This document shows, piece by piece, positions 31,169 through 41,696 of a DNA stretch of 64,000 nucleotides. The position numbers and the translations under genes were made by a program. The notes under the pieces are model-generated. The model searched no databases, was not told the origin of the DNA, and saw only the letters and a list, made by a program, of their open reading frames with translations. This DNA comes from Scytalidium lignicola (Eukaryota; Ascomycota; Leotiomycetes), in the NCBI GenBank assembly GCA_002812745.2, contig NCSJ02000007.1, forward strand, positions 248,001-312,000. The letters are read 5' to 3'. Position 1 is the first letter of the stretch. Each line of letters starts with the position of its first letter.

Positions 31169-32036
31169 TGTGTATGAGAGGAGGAACTAAGGAAAGAGGG
31201 AAGGGGACATATGTACATATACCTTCTTTGCATATTACTATCCCTTTGCTGCGATCGGGTCAGAATTGTTCTAGCAGTATAAAACTAGTTGCCTTCCTCC
31301 CTTAAAATCGGACAGAAAGTGATACCTGCAAGGTGATGGTCCCCATATATGACAGTATCGTACACGTAGAGCAGCTCATTACCAATAATTTACGAAATTG
31401 TTCTTCAATGTCAGAACCATGTCAAGCAATGATGTGAGTAGCTCAGAGGAAATCATAATGAAAACTGACATTGCGTTCTTGCACAAAATATTTAAGTTAT
31501 TGAAATACGATATAATCGAAGGCCTGGATTTTAGTAATGTGAATGGGGCTCTGGATGAATGCAGAGAAGGAAATGGTGGAGTGTGGCACTACTTTTATAT
31601 CAAATAGAAGGTAGAATAAGATGAAAGATGAAAATGTCCGTTTGCTTTATGCTATGTGATCTTAAGTAATATGAATATGCTCACTTGAAGACCAATTTGG
31701 TTTCCTAGAGTGGCTTATTTGGGCGTTATTGGTGTAGTCATTAAAACTTATAAAATTTTTGTGGGATGCCATAAAAATGCAAATGGTATGTACTTTTGAG
31801 TGGTTGCTCAAGATCTTAGCAACTCAAGTGAGTAGGATGAACCGAGAAGGTGATTAGCGTAAAGCGGCCACGCTAACCCACTTATCCTAGGACAGCAGCG
31901 CAGTCTGCCCCTTCGCCAATCAACATTACAATAAACTCGATTTCCCATTGCCTAGCCAATACTTTTCAGTGAAATTGGCTGAACAATTATCTGATACAAA
32001 TTTGCTGCTGCTCCGTGTAGGTCCATTATTGTTGTC
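31169..32036. other. Spacer between monooxygenase and regulator
   Basis: Mixed to AT-rich sequence. A frame encoding MSSNDVSSSEEIIMKTDIAF (31419-31607) has no recognisable domain and is not called. Presumably contains the regulator's promoter. Confidence 0.4.
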
Positions 32037-34245
32037 ATGTCGTCGCAGCGCTCGCCCAACCCGTTGTCAGATATGGGGCTACAAAGCTCAGGGTCTACAC
32101 TACACAATCTACAGAGGCATACATATTCCTGCGTACTCTGCAGGAAGCGGAAAGTGCGATGTGATAGGGCCAACCCTTGCTCTGGATGTGTGAACGCTGA
32201 GGTAGAGTGTATTACTAGGACTCGGGCGCCTTACCATCGCCGTCAGCGATGTCAGTCGGAGGTAGGGAAGAACGGGCGTGGCCAGTTACCAGAACTACAA
32301 CACGATACCAATACTAGAGAGCCTGATTCCACCAAGCAGTCTACAGACCAAGAAGACGGTAGGGTGGGAGATATAACAGGTCAAGCCCCATGCTTTCAAC
32401 AGTAGGTTCCAAAAACGTTACCGTTTGTCACATATTGATATACCAACAACTAATAGGAGTTTATGGACGGGCCTGAATGATGAGGTGCATCTCTTAAGGA
32501 TTACTGAAAATTATACTTTACTGATAAGCCTTAGTTTCGGGATCCTCGAGGTTCGGGCTCTTCAGCTGATGAAGCTGGACTTTCCACCCTTTCAGATCCA
32601 AGTGCCTTCATATTCAATGCCAACCCCCGTGATACTGATTTCCTGCACGAAGCATATCCGTCTCCGAAACAATCATTTATGCTATGGCAGAAATTCGTGC
32701 AGAACATAAATCCCCTGTCAAAGTTGATCCATGTACCCCTCGTGCAGAGCGAGGTTCTTGGGGCGAGCAGAAATTTTGATTCCATCAGTAGAGGATCCGC
32801 AGCACTATTATATGCTATTTATACAGCAGCTGTAATGTCAATGAAGGAGGAAGATTGTGAAAATGCAATGGGGGAATCTAGGAATCTTCTCCTTGGCCGA
32901 TATATTGCCGCAACTGAACAGGCATTAACAGCGGCAGGATTCCTCAAGTCATTGCAGCTTCTTGTGTTGCAGGCTTTTGCTATCTATCTTGTATGTCAAT
33001 CCTTAGTCTATACTTTGTGCCTAGTGTTTCTTATATATTATGCAGCTCTCGGCCCGCCGACTCTACGACCCACACGCTGTATGGCTTCTTACGGGGCTAG
33101 CTGTCCGGATGGGTCAGAGACTAAACCTTCATGAAAACGAATTTCCCGGGGTTTCTGTCTTCGAGACACAAATTCGACGAAGGGTCTGGTGGCAGATCCT
33201 CCTAATTGATAGTCGAAGTGCTCAGCTCTGCAGTATAAAACCTCTAGTGTCTAACACTTTTGACTTTCCACTCCCAGCAAATCTGAATGATGCTGATATA
33301 GGTCCTGATATGACGGAAATGCCGATAATTCATAAGGGACCTACTGAGATGTTATTTTGCTTGCTCAGATATGAATTTGGCAAGTTTTTAAACCTGAATG
33401 GCAAGAAGTTGGCCAGTCCAATCATTTCTCTTGCAGAAAAAGATCAGCTTATTGGTGAGCTTGAGAACTTCCTCGAATGCAACTTCTTAAGGCACTGCGA
33501 TCCAGCTATACCTTTTCACCTCATCGCTGTAGGCGGGGCCCGATCAGGCATCTGCAAGATGAGATTAATGGCTCATCACCCATGTCAATATGCAGACAAA
33601 GGAGCATCCATGCCTCAATCCGAACGAGATATGTTGTTTTCAACAAGCCTGAAAATGGTAGAGTATGATGTTTTAGGGAAATCAACTAAGATAACAGAGA
33701 ATTTCTCTTGGCATATCGACACATACTTCCAACTAGACGCCTTTGTATTCATGCTTATAGAATCGCGGAGACAATTATCTGGACCTCTGGTCGATAAAGC
33801 CTGGCATTTAGTCTCAGAGATTTACAAGTATCGCTCCGAGCTTATTGACGACCAAACAAATGACTTATACGTCGCTGTCGGCGAATTGACACTGCGAGCA
33901 TGGGACGCTCGAGCTAGAGTTGTGGAGAGCCATATGGAAACTTCCACGGTTCCCGAGTTTATCTTACGATTGCAATCACGGAGGACGAATAACATAACTC
34001 GGGGACTAAGCCCTCTGAATCCATCCACTAGTTCAACACCAAAAAATGTCAGGCTTCCGACTACTGCTAGCTATGATGTAGACGGTCTAAATGGCCTCAT
34101 AGACCAAGATTTAACGTATCAGAATATGAATTCCGACGGTGGGCTTGACTACAGTACAACTGGGGACGGGGGTTCCGGCTTTGAGTCGATGGATGGGGAT
34201 TACTGGAATAATTTTCTCACAAGCACTGCGAATTTATTTGGGTAA
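32037..34245 (+). CDS. Zn2Cys6 fungal transcription factor
   Basis: Nuclear regulator. The ATG at 32037 leads to a zinc cluster at residues 32-57: CVLCRKRKVRC, DRANPCSGC, VNAEVEC (C-x2-C-x6-C-x5-C-x2-C-x6-C). Introns are visible at about 32486-32536 (joining TGLNDE to FRDPRGSGSS) and about 32992-33040 (GTATGT...ATGCAG, joining AFAIYLV to LSARRLYDPHAV). The fungal_trans core shows LYAIYTAAVMSMKEEDCE, LLTGLAVRMGQRLNLHENE and RRRVWWQILLIDSRSA. The C-terminus ends DGDYWNNFLTSTANLFG. The join between the zinc-cluster exon and SHIDIPTTNRSLW near 32360-32404 was not resolved and may hide an intron or an error. It lies between the monooxygenase and the exporter, so it probably regulates them. Confidence 0.85.
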
Positions 34246-34658
34246 TGGGCAGGCTATACGCTCCTCCATCTAAACAGTAGAATAGTATAGAAGACGAAAC
34301 TGGTAGGTAAGTTGAGTCTTAGCGTAGTATTGTATTTGATCTGGCATAGAAGGGTCGGTTCTCTTGAATACAGGCTGTGAATGCCCTAAAACACCCTAAA
34401 ACTATATAGCGCACTTGAAGCATTTTGGCCACTATAATAAATGGAGAAGTTGTCGGCGAATTCGGAACATTCGCAACATTCGGTGAATTCGCACTCTTCG
34501 CAGTCTTCAGTGATTTTATCCTTGAAACTAACTAAGGTTAATTGTTATAAAATGAGATGGCATAAGCGTTATATTTCTTTTTTAGTATTTTCTATTTTCT
34601 CATCTAAAGCTAAAGCAGAAATATTTTGATTAGATTTTACAAACTATCAAAAATAAGT

Positions 34659-36390
34659 ATGCCGGACTTTACCCCTAGCAACAACAACGTTGAGAGCGAG
34701 AAACAAAAGGTAACCGGCGAAGGGCGTAAAAATGGGACAACCCCGTCATCAGTAAAAGAAGGTGATGGGAAGGTATATCCTCCTCTGCGTACAGTAGTTT
34801 TGGTTATACTTGCTCTCTATATTGCCATGTTCCTAGTTGCTTTGGTAAGGCTCCTATACTTTCAAGTGATCAGATATGGTTCTTACTGGATTTTATTTCT
34901 AGGATCGGATCATTATAGCCACTGCTATCCCAAAGATCACAGATTATTTCCATTCAATCGATGACATCGGCTGGTATGGAAGCGCGTATGTTCTTACTAG
35001 TTGTGCTACTCAACTGCTCTTCGGCAGGCTTTACTCATTTTACAATAACAAAACAGTCTTTCTTGCGGCCGTTCTTCTCTTTGAACTAGGCTCTGCATTG
35101 TGTGGAGCCGCGCCTAGCTCTAAAGCCTTTATCCTGGGTCGAGCAATAGCAGGATCTGGGTCAGCTGGAGTCTACTCTGGGGTTGCGGTAATCATGATAC
35201 CGATGGCACCGTTACATAAACGACCGATGTATCAAGGACTTATGGGAGCCATATTTGGCATCTCTTCTGTGATTGGACCTTTGATCGGCGGTGCCTTTAC
35301 TAATAATTCGAATTTAACTTGGAGATGGTGCTTCTATATCAATCTTCCAATCGGTGCCATCCCGGTTTTGATTGTTATTCTATTTCTACAGCTTCCACCT
35401 CCACGTAGAGCGAGTATAGAAAACACAGAAAAGCTGAAACGCCTTGATCCGCTTGGTAATCTGCTCTTTGCCCCGTCAATTATCTCGCTATTACTAGCTT
35501 TGCAGTGGGGTGGGACTACCTATGCCTGGCACAGCACTCGCATTATTGCTCTTCTGGTTCTATTTGGCATTCTGTTAATTGCTTGGCTTGCTGTTCAGGC
35601 TTCGGACCACCAGGAGAGAGCCACCGTCCCCCCTCGAATTTTTCTCCAACGCAGCGTCATGTCCGGGTTCTTCTACTCGATGTGTATTGGAGGAGCTATG
35701 CTATCCATGGGTTACTATCTCTCAATTTGGTTCCAAGCAATCAAAGGAGTCGATGCACTCCAATCCGGAATCAGAGGCCTGCCATTCATTCTTGCTCTCG
35801 TCTTTTCTAGTATTATAGCTGGAGGTGGTGTGAGTCAGACTGGATATTACACACCATTTATGATTGTGTGTTCTTGCCTCACATCTATTGGGGCTGGTCT
35901 CCTAACTAGACTACGTGTAGACAGCAGATCAGGCGAGTGGATAGGGTACCAAGTTCTGGCTGGTCTTGGTATAGGTCTCGGGATGCAACAATCCGGATTA
36001 GCAGCACAGGTAGTGCTGAAGGATGAAGATATACCTATCGGCACCTCACTCATGTTCTTTGCACAGTCACTGGGCGGTGCCATTTTTATCTGTGCCGCAC
36101 AGAATGTCTTCTTTACTCAGTTGCTCAAGGGACTTGCCAACGTGCCTGGAGCAAGCGTAGTACAACTTGCCCAGACCGGAGCTACTACGATTCGTAGTTT
36201 TGCGGCACCAGAACAGCTACCTTACATCTTAACCGCCTACAACTATGCTATTGATGTAACGTTTTATGTCGGCATGTCCATCGCGTGTGTTTCAACCATA
36301 CCAGCATTGACAATGGAGTGGAAGAGCGTTAAGACAGAGAAAGTGGAGGAGACCGGCGAGGGAAAGCCAGCCGGGGTTGTTGAAGTTTAG
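34659..36390 (+). CDS. MFS multidrug/metabolite exporter, DHA2 (14-TM) type
   Basis: Plasma-membrane drug:H+ antiporter, the class that exports fungal toxins and azoles. Two exons: 34659-34844 and 34903-36390; the splice gives VALDRIIIATAIPKITDYF, the DHA2 first-helix signature. The next segment, DDIGWYGSAYVLTSCATQLL, is the second helix. Then come GRAIAGSGSAGVYSG (motif C-like antiporter glycines), GISSVIGPLIGGAFT and WRWCFYINLPIGAI, all in the expected order, with a hydrophilic cytosolic C-terminus rich in E/K. Length about 557 residues, typical. The lysine- and serine-rich N-terminus is cytosolic. It is adjacent to a regulator and a monooxygenase on the same strand, and probably exports their product or substrate. 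Confidence 0.9.
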
Positions 36391-37289
36391 ATCTCGCGGG
36401 TTTTAGAGCTTTCCAGGAAATATTTGCTTGTATTAGTATAGATTTAGATAAATTTTCAAATCCTTAGGGTATAGATAGATCCTCTCGTTATATAGCCTCA
36501 TAATTCGGAATAGAATGAAAGTTTTTCAGATCTTATAACGTATAGATTGCTTGCGTACAGTGTGCAGTTAGTTCATCTAGCGGTTTCTTTATACATCAAC
36601 ATATCTGACACCCTTAAAATTATTCAACGTACAATATGAGTTTGTAATATGTTTAATTATAGTCCATTATAGTATGGTGACTGGTACTAAACTGGTCTGT
36701 CTGACTCACCCCTGTTACAAGTAGTGAATATAAGGAGCAGGTAGTCTAATTTAAGCTTACATCGGGTACTGTAGCTTTTCCTGACCAAGCCTAAGTCAAA
36801 ATCTGATGACTAAACTTCGTCACTTTACTTGAGTAACTAGAAATCACGTTCTTGATATGCTGCACTAATAACAGACTGACTTCTTATTCAAACAATTGTC
36901 GATTATCTCTATAATATTGGAAACGTTTCCGTAGAAAAAGACACTGTACAAATTACGTAATCTTCCGTAAAAATTGACACTGTTGGCTTATTAGCCCCTT
37001 AAACCCCTTAATTGAAGGGCCGTCAGGTGATAAGCTTAGGGATCACACCACAGTACACTAGAATCATCTGTCATAATATTCAATTGAGTCTCTGTACCAT
37101 ACAATTTATATGCGCTGTAGCCTCTTTTATGTGTTCTAATATATGATAGCAAAATACAATTTCTGAATCCTACTTTACACTCTACACTCTATACTCTACA
37201 CTACACTTTACACTCTACACCCTTATTATGGCCAGTTTCCTCCCCCCNAGAGTGATTATGGTGCTCTTCCTGTAAAAAATTTCAACCAA
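36391..37289. other. AT-rich spacer with short tandem words
   Basis: No gene seen. Around 37170-37222 the unit CTACACT/TTACACT is repeated several times imperfectly. An N follows a C run at 37248. Confidence 0.4.
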
Positions 37290-38443
37290 TCACAGATTAC
37301 CCATTTCGAAAAAATAGGTTACACAATACCTCTTGCAATACCTGTCATATACGATTAAAAGACCATTATCAAGAGCAAAAAGGTCAATTGGATTTAGTTT
37401 CAAAAGAAGGAATAGCACGTCAACAACGCAGAATTGTAAAACAACAACAACAGACTGCAAAAGCCCAAAAAAAAGCATATTGGTGAATTATTATAGAATC
37501 AAAGAAAGTATATCAAATATATATCAAGTTATATGTGGTCAATTGATACAGGTATGTTTATTCAGTTTATAATTCATAAACTAATTATTAATATATATAT
37601 AATATAACAAAACAAGCCTGGATTCGAAAACAAAAGGATTTATCTGATTAGCCTGAATAGGAAGGAGATGCTGATAATTTAGAACTATCCAATACAATTA
37701 TAGATTCAAAAGATCTATGGATAGATATATGGTTTGTACAAGCTCGGTAGCAATATTTAAAAGCATTTCAAGGATATGAAGCAGATTCAATAGCTTATTA
37801 TGGGTTTGAGAATCTTTATAAAAGATATATACAAGCTATGGCTGATCGGCCAGATTGGAAATCCATAGATAGGCCTGTGAACTGGAGGGTTGTAGAAGGG
37901 TATAAAGATCAAGAAAAGCTTATACAAGAGCTTATAGAGGAGTTAATAGGCCTGGAAAGGCCTGTGGAGAAGCCTATGGAGGAGTCTGTGAGTAAGTGTA
38001 CAAAGCTGGGAGGATTTATTTACATATAGCTAACAAGAGTTTGGATAGGTCAAGAGCTTATAAAACAGCCCGTAGATAAGCTTATGGGCCTTTCCAGGCC
38101 TGTTGACCAGGTTATGGAGGGAAAGTCTACAGAAGGGTCTACGGACCAAGAGGAGGAGGAAGGGGAGGAGGAGGAGGAGGAGCGACGTTGCCTTGGCTGT
38201 TATCAATTAAGGCCACTTTCAGATTATAGCCAATTTTTGACCTGTATAGCCTGTAGAAGGGGTAATACCAAGGCCAATCGTCGTAGACGGCAAAAGGTTA
38301 TACAGGCTACAAGGGAGCAAATTGAAAGGCATTTGAGAAGTTGGTCTGCAATAGCAGGAGAGAGGAAGCTTAGACCTCTCCGAGAGCATAGGTTTAGGCC
38401 ATTGACAGTAGACGACTATTTGAATGCAACTGAACTGGACTAA
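37290..38443 (+). pseudogene. Decayed repetitive-family gene ending in a C2-C2 zinc ribbon
   Basis: Pieces in several frames look like one multi-copy fungal protein. An N-terminal lysine/glutamine-rich stretch occurs at 37330-37480 (KGQLDLVSKEGIARQQRR). Then come AYYGFENLYKRYIQAMADRP (37795 on) and repeated glycine/proline-poor linkers. At 38084-38443 an open frame has an acidic tract, the zinc-ribbon-like CLGCYQLRPL...CIACRRG (C-x2-C and C-x2-C, 13 apart) and a basic helix KANRRRRQKVIQATREQIER. Stops (for example at about 37748 and 38027) break the frame. Such proteins are usually dispersed with repeats; the role is unknown. The 38084-38443 part alone could still be expressed. Confidence 0.45.
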
Positions 38444-38446
38444 ATA

Positions 38447-38682
38447 GCCAACGGCCGTAGGTCGTTGGCATACTACAGAGCGTACAGGTGGCTATATTAC
38501 AGGCCAAATAATTAGCCAACAGCCGAAGGTTGTTGGCCTGTTATAGAGCTTACAGAGTCTACGGAGCTTACAAAACCGGAGGCCAACGGCCGGAGGGCGT
38601 TGGCGTACAGTAGAATGGTAGCTGTACAGTAGAATGGTAGCTTTAAATATTTACAAAAAGCCAACAGCCGAAGGTTGTTGGC
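38447..38682. repeat. Array of four 23-bp hairpin repeats
   Basis: Four copies at 38447-38469, 38515-38537, 38582-38604 and 38660-38682, spaced 67-78 bp. Consensus GCCAACRGCC-GNA-GGNYGTTGGC. Each folds into a 10-bp stem with a 3-base loop. Stem position 7 changes as a pair: G with C in copies 1 and 3, A with T in copies 2 and 4. This means pairing is preserved. The DNA between them repeats the words TACAGAG/GAGTCTAC/GGAGCTTAC. Confidence 0.75.
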
Positions 38683-38773
38683 CTATTGCAGAGTTTACAG
38701 AGTCTACAGAGTTTACAAACCGTATACAACACATACAATATACAATCACACAATTGGGTGGTAATTGGGAGCA

Positions 38774-39133
38774 TTACAGACCGTATATCACGTGCAATAA
38801 GGGGGTGCGTAGCACCCCACCTACGAGCGGAGCGAGTAGCAAGCACAGCTTGTCGTTATTAATAGCATCTCCCTTCGCATACTTTAAGACAGTCTCTCGG
38901 ATCTCATGTCGGGCAAGACTATTTCTAAAACATGCGGCAATATCAATTATATGCTGATGAGTTTTAGCGGCCATTTGAGCTCTGTCAACTTGGTATGCAA
39001 TTCTGCATTGTTCTGTGTAGTACTGAAAGTATGGCCTAAGGTGTTTGCGACTTCCGTCCCAAAGATGCGCAATGATCAGTTCTTGGGTGGCCGTGGGAAT
39101 AGGAGACTGAAGTAAGGAGTTAGATAGAGACAT
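38774..39133 (-). pseudogene. N-terminal fragment of an unknown fungal protein fused to hairpin DNA
   Basis: The frame starts at ATG 39133 (MSLSNSLLQSPIPTATQELI) and encodes a helical stretch with TQCRIAYQVDRAQMAAKTHQ-like content (here YTEQCRIAYQVDRAQMAAK) and HIIDIAACFRNSLARHEIRE. From about 38856 downward, the coding sequence is simply the hairpin cluster read through (DKLCLLLAPLVGGVLRTPLL), so the natural C-terminus has been lost to that insertion. The N-terminal part resembles proteins I have seen in fungi without a named domain. It is probably a truncated gene. Confidence 0.4.
38800..38858. repeat. Cluster of adjacent GC-rich hairpins
   Basis: GGGGTGC-GTA-GCACCCC (7-bp stem, GTA loop), then CTACGAGCGGAGCGAGTAG, then an AAGC-ACA-GCTT-type stem, all within 60 bp in an AT-rich setting. 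It forms the abrupt end of the frame above. The GTA loop is the same as in hairpin copy 1 at 38447. Confidence 0.55.
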
Positions 39134-39843
39134 GATTTGTGTTCTCTGAGTAAAACAGGACGAGAAGGTGTAAAGGATAGGTTTGACGTTATTTAATATT
39201 TTAATGTGGCTGTAAGAGACTACGCCTTTCAAATTCTAAGCATTGTGTTATGAAAGTAATTAGGCAACCAGAACGAGGCCCCGTTGGTCTTTCTGTATTA
39301 GCTACAAGGAGATATTGTTTAATAAGTCCTCAGTCATCAGATTGGACAATTCTGCAAAAGACTTCCAACCGAATTATTATTCGAAGCAACTGCAATCAAG
39401 CTGTTGCGTGGAGGCTGAATTACTATAGAGGCTGTGCTGCATTATGCATTATGCGCTGGCATGCAAATAGTGGCAGTGCTTCAAATCGCCCTCCTATCCA
39501 AAAGAGCCTCAACGATCAGTGAGCCTTACAGTTTGTTCAATGCAGATTCCCTTTAGAAAGAGTGTAAGCTTTTAGATTGAAAACATTCTCGAATCTAGAT
39601 TCTAGTGATACATTTTTGATCTCTGCTTCTCTAAGTAGAGGCCAGCATTCTCCCCAACTATTTTGACTAGTGACTCCAAACCATATTCTGCTGTCCACAA
39701 ACTCAGGGGTCCTCAACTACTATGAATCATACGTACGACCCTACTTAATTTTGGATAACTTATATCAAGCATTAGTATTTTACCAGGACTCAGCTTCAAG
39801 CGACCTAAGGGTTTTACTCGGCCTTAGTTCGGCATCTCATATT

Positions 39844-41588
39844 ATGCAAAAAGACGAATCTCACGCTACTGGGGTTAATGAAGGTGCAAAAGACAAAAAT
39901 CTTGTGGGCTATGACGACGGTTCCCGGTTTTCGTTGTTCAAAAAGTCAAAATTGAAATTGAAATGGCCAAATCCTGAACAGTCTGTTGGAAGATATTGTG
40001 GAATAATGAAAGACAAATATCGCTGCTGGGAAGCTAAAGGTGATGCCTTGGAAGCTTTTGAGAAGCTGGGCCCGGAGATCTCAATACTCCTGGAACGTTC
40101 TTGCAGTCCCGTGCCTGCATCCAGTCAAATTATATATGATATATTCATGGTTGGATTGAATCCAGAGACTGCATTGCCACATATCATGTTTTCTTGTAAT
40201 AAAAAGGGGCCAAGAAAGAAGCCATGGAGATGGTTAGAAAAAGTGGAATCCTTAACAACTACCCAGGTATTGAAACTGGACATTGGCAATTCCCAACGCA
40301 CATCATCGATCCTCAATTCTTAGCTTCACAGGGTCAATCTGAGTCTGTGGAAAGTTCAGAAGTCTTTTTGGTTCCGCTATATGGCCCCAATTTACAAACT
40401 GCGACATCTACAACATCAGAAGCAATAATAGCCATGAAACTCTACCTAGAGATGCCTTTGGATAGATGGGTTGATTTACCAAAGGCTACAATAGGTTGCA
40501 CTATCCATATTTACGGCAAAAAGTTCTACCTTAGCGTCTCCCACGCATTTATTCCAAGTAGCACCTCTACACAGAACTCTCTCAACACAGAAGATAGCGG
40601 CGAAGATTCCGAGGTCGAGTTTGGTGGATTAGAAAATGACTATGAAAGTTCCGATAACAAAGATCTAGAACAAACAAGTCGTGGGAGTATGACTCCAGAG
40701 TTTGAAATTCTAGAAGAGGGTTATACCAGTATCGTCGATGAAAACTTTGAAAAATCGAGTCTTCCATCATCTAATGTCTCTTCAGCATCATATCCTCAAA
40801 CAAATCATAACAGTGAGACGGAGAAATTAGTACGGGAAAGAACTCCTGAGATTACTGTTGTTAAAACTCCGTCCCCTGAGCATTATAATGCCACAGCATT
40901 CTTGATGTCAGGGGACCTAGACTATGCATTAATAGAGATCAATTCTGGGTATCCTCTAAACCCAGGGTTCGACAGCCTCCCAATACTTTCTTCAGAAAAT
41001 GTCACAGACACTCCTGATAAGGAAGTATCTATAATAACAGTGACTGGATCCAGTGGTAGACTGTTTGGGGAATTGTCGGGCAAGCCTTCTTATATCCGTC
41101 TTTTGCGCAGCACAACATTTCAAAAGGTGTACACAGTTATACTTAAAGGAACAGTTAATCCTGGTGATTCAGGCTCGGTTTTTCTTAATGCAGAAACCTT
41201 CGAAGTGTACGGACATATTGTTGCAGGAAGCACAATTTCAAGAACTGCTTATATGATACCGGCAATTAGTTTGTTACAAGACCTAGAAAGCAGAAAATCA
41301 GACAATACTGGAAACCCTCCTCCAACTCTTCGCTCCTTCAATCTCAGAAATTCGAATTCTGGAGAGATTCACAGTCCATTTTCAAGTCGTGCCCAAGATA
41401 GCTATCAAAATATTGTCGAACGCACTTCAATACTAGACTTATCTGATGAGATGGTCCAGTTAGAAGGGGATTCAAAAAGGCTCATTCATGATAATATGCC
41501 TACTATTATAACAGTAAGACAAAGAGATGACTCTAATATAAAAAGTAAATCACACCTTAACATTATGATACCTTATACAAATCCCTAA
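39844..41588 (+). CDS. Trypsin-like serine-protease-fold protein with conserved fungal N-terminal domain (one frameshift)
   Basis: The first frame runs from ATG 39844 (an unsupported upstream extension reaches 39670). It ends near 40220 with IFMVGLNPETALPHIMFSCN; the second frame (to 41588) continues KSGILNNYPGIETGHW. One missing base around 40222 in AAGAAGCC explains the break, as the two parts are contiguous in homologous fungal proteins. The C-terminal half has the triad order of trypsin-like peptidases: His in YLSVSHAFIP (about 40542), Asp in SGDLDYALIE (about 40919) and Ser in NPGDSGSVFL (about 41168). After it come VYGHIVAGS and AYMIPA, as in fungal members. A low-complexity acidic insert separates His and Asp. 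Catalysis is unproven and the gene may be a recent pseudogene. Confidence 0.65.
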
Positions 41589-41696
41589 TCGTTTGTATAG
41601 AAGCCAAGTATTCGCAGTCTCAGCTTTACGAATCCACTAGGTAAAGTCTTCCTTTCAGAGGCATTTTTATAGCCCAAAACCCATTTTCTCACTTAG

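Noticed and set aside
31398..31607. Small frame of 69 codons
   Set aside because: No recognisable domain, no splice partner; composition like the spacer.
34441..34629. Upstream frame MEKLSANSEHSQ... before the MFS exporter
   Set aside because: 62 codons in low-complexity GAATTCG/TTCGCA repeats; could be an upstream ORF in the leader but nothing supports translation.
37170..37225. Telomere-like or microsatellite tract CTACACT
   Set aside because: Imperfect and short; not the fungal TTAGGG repeat.
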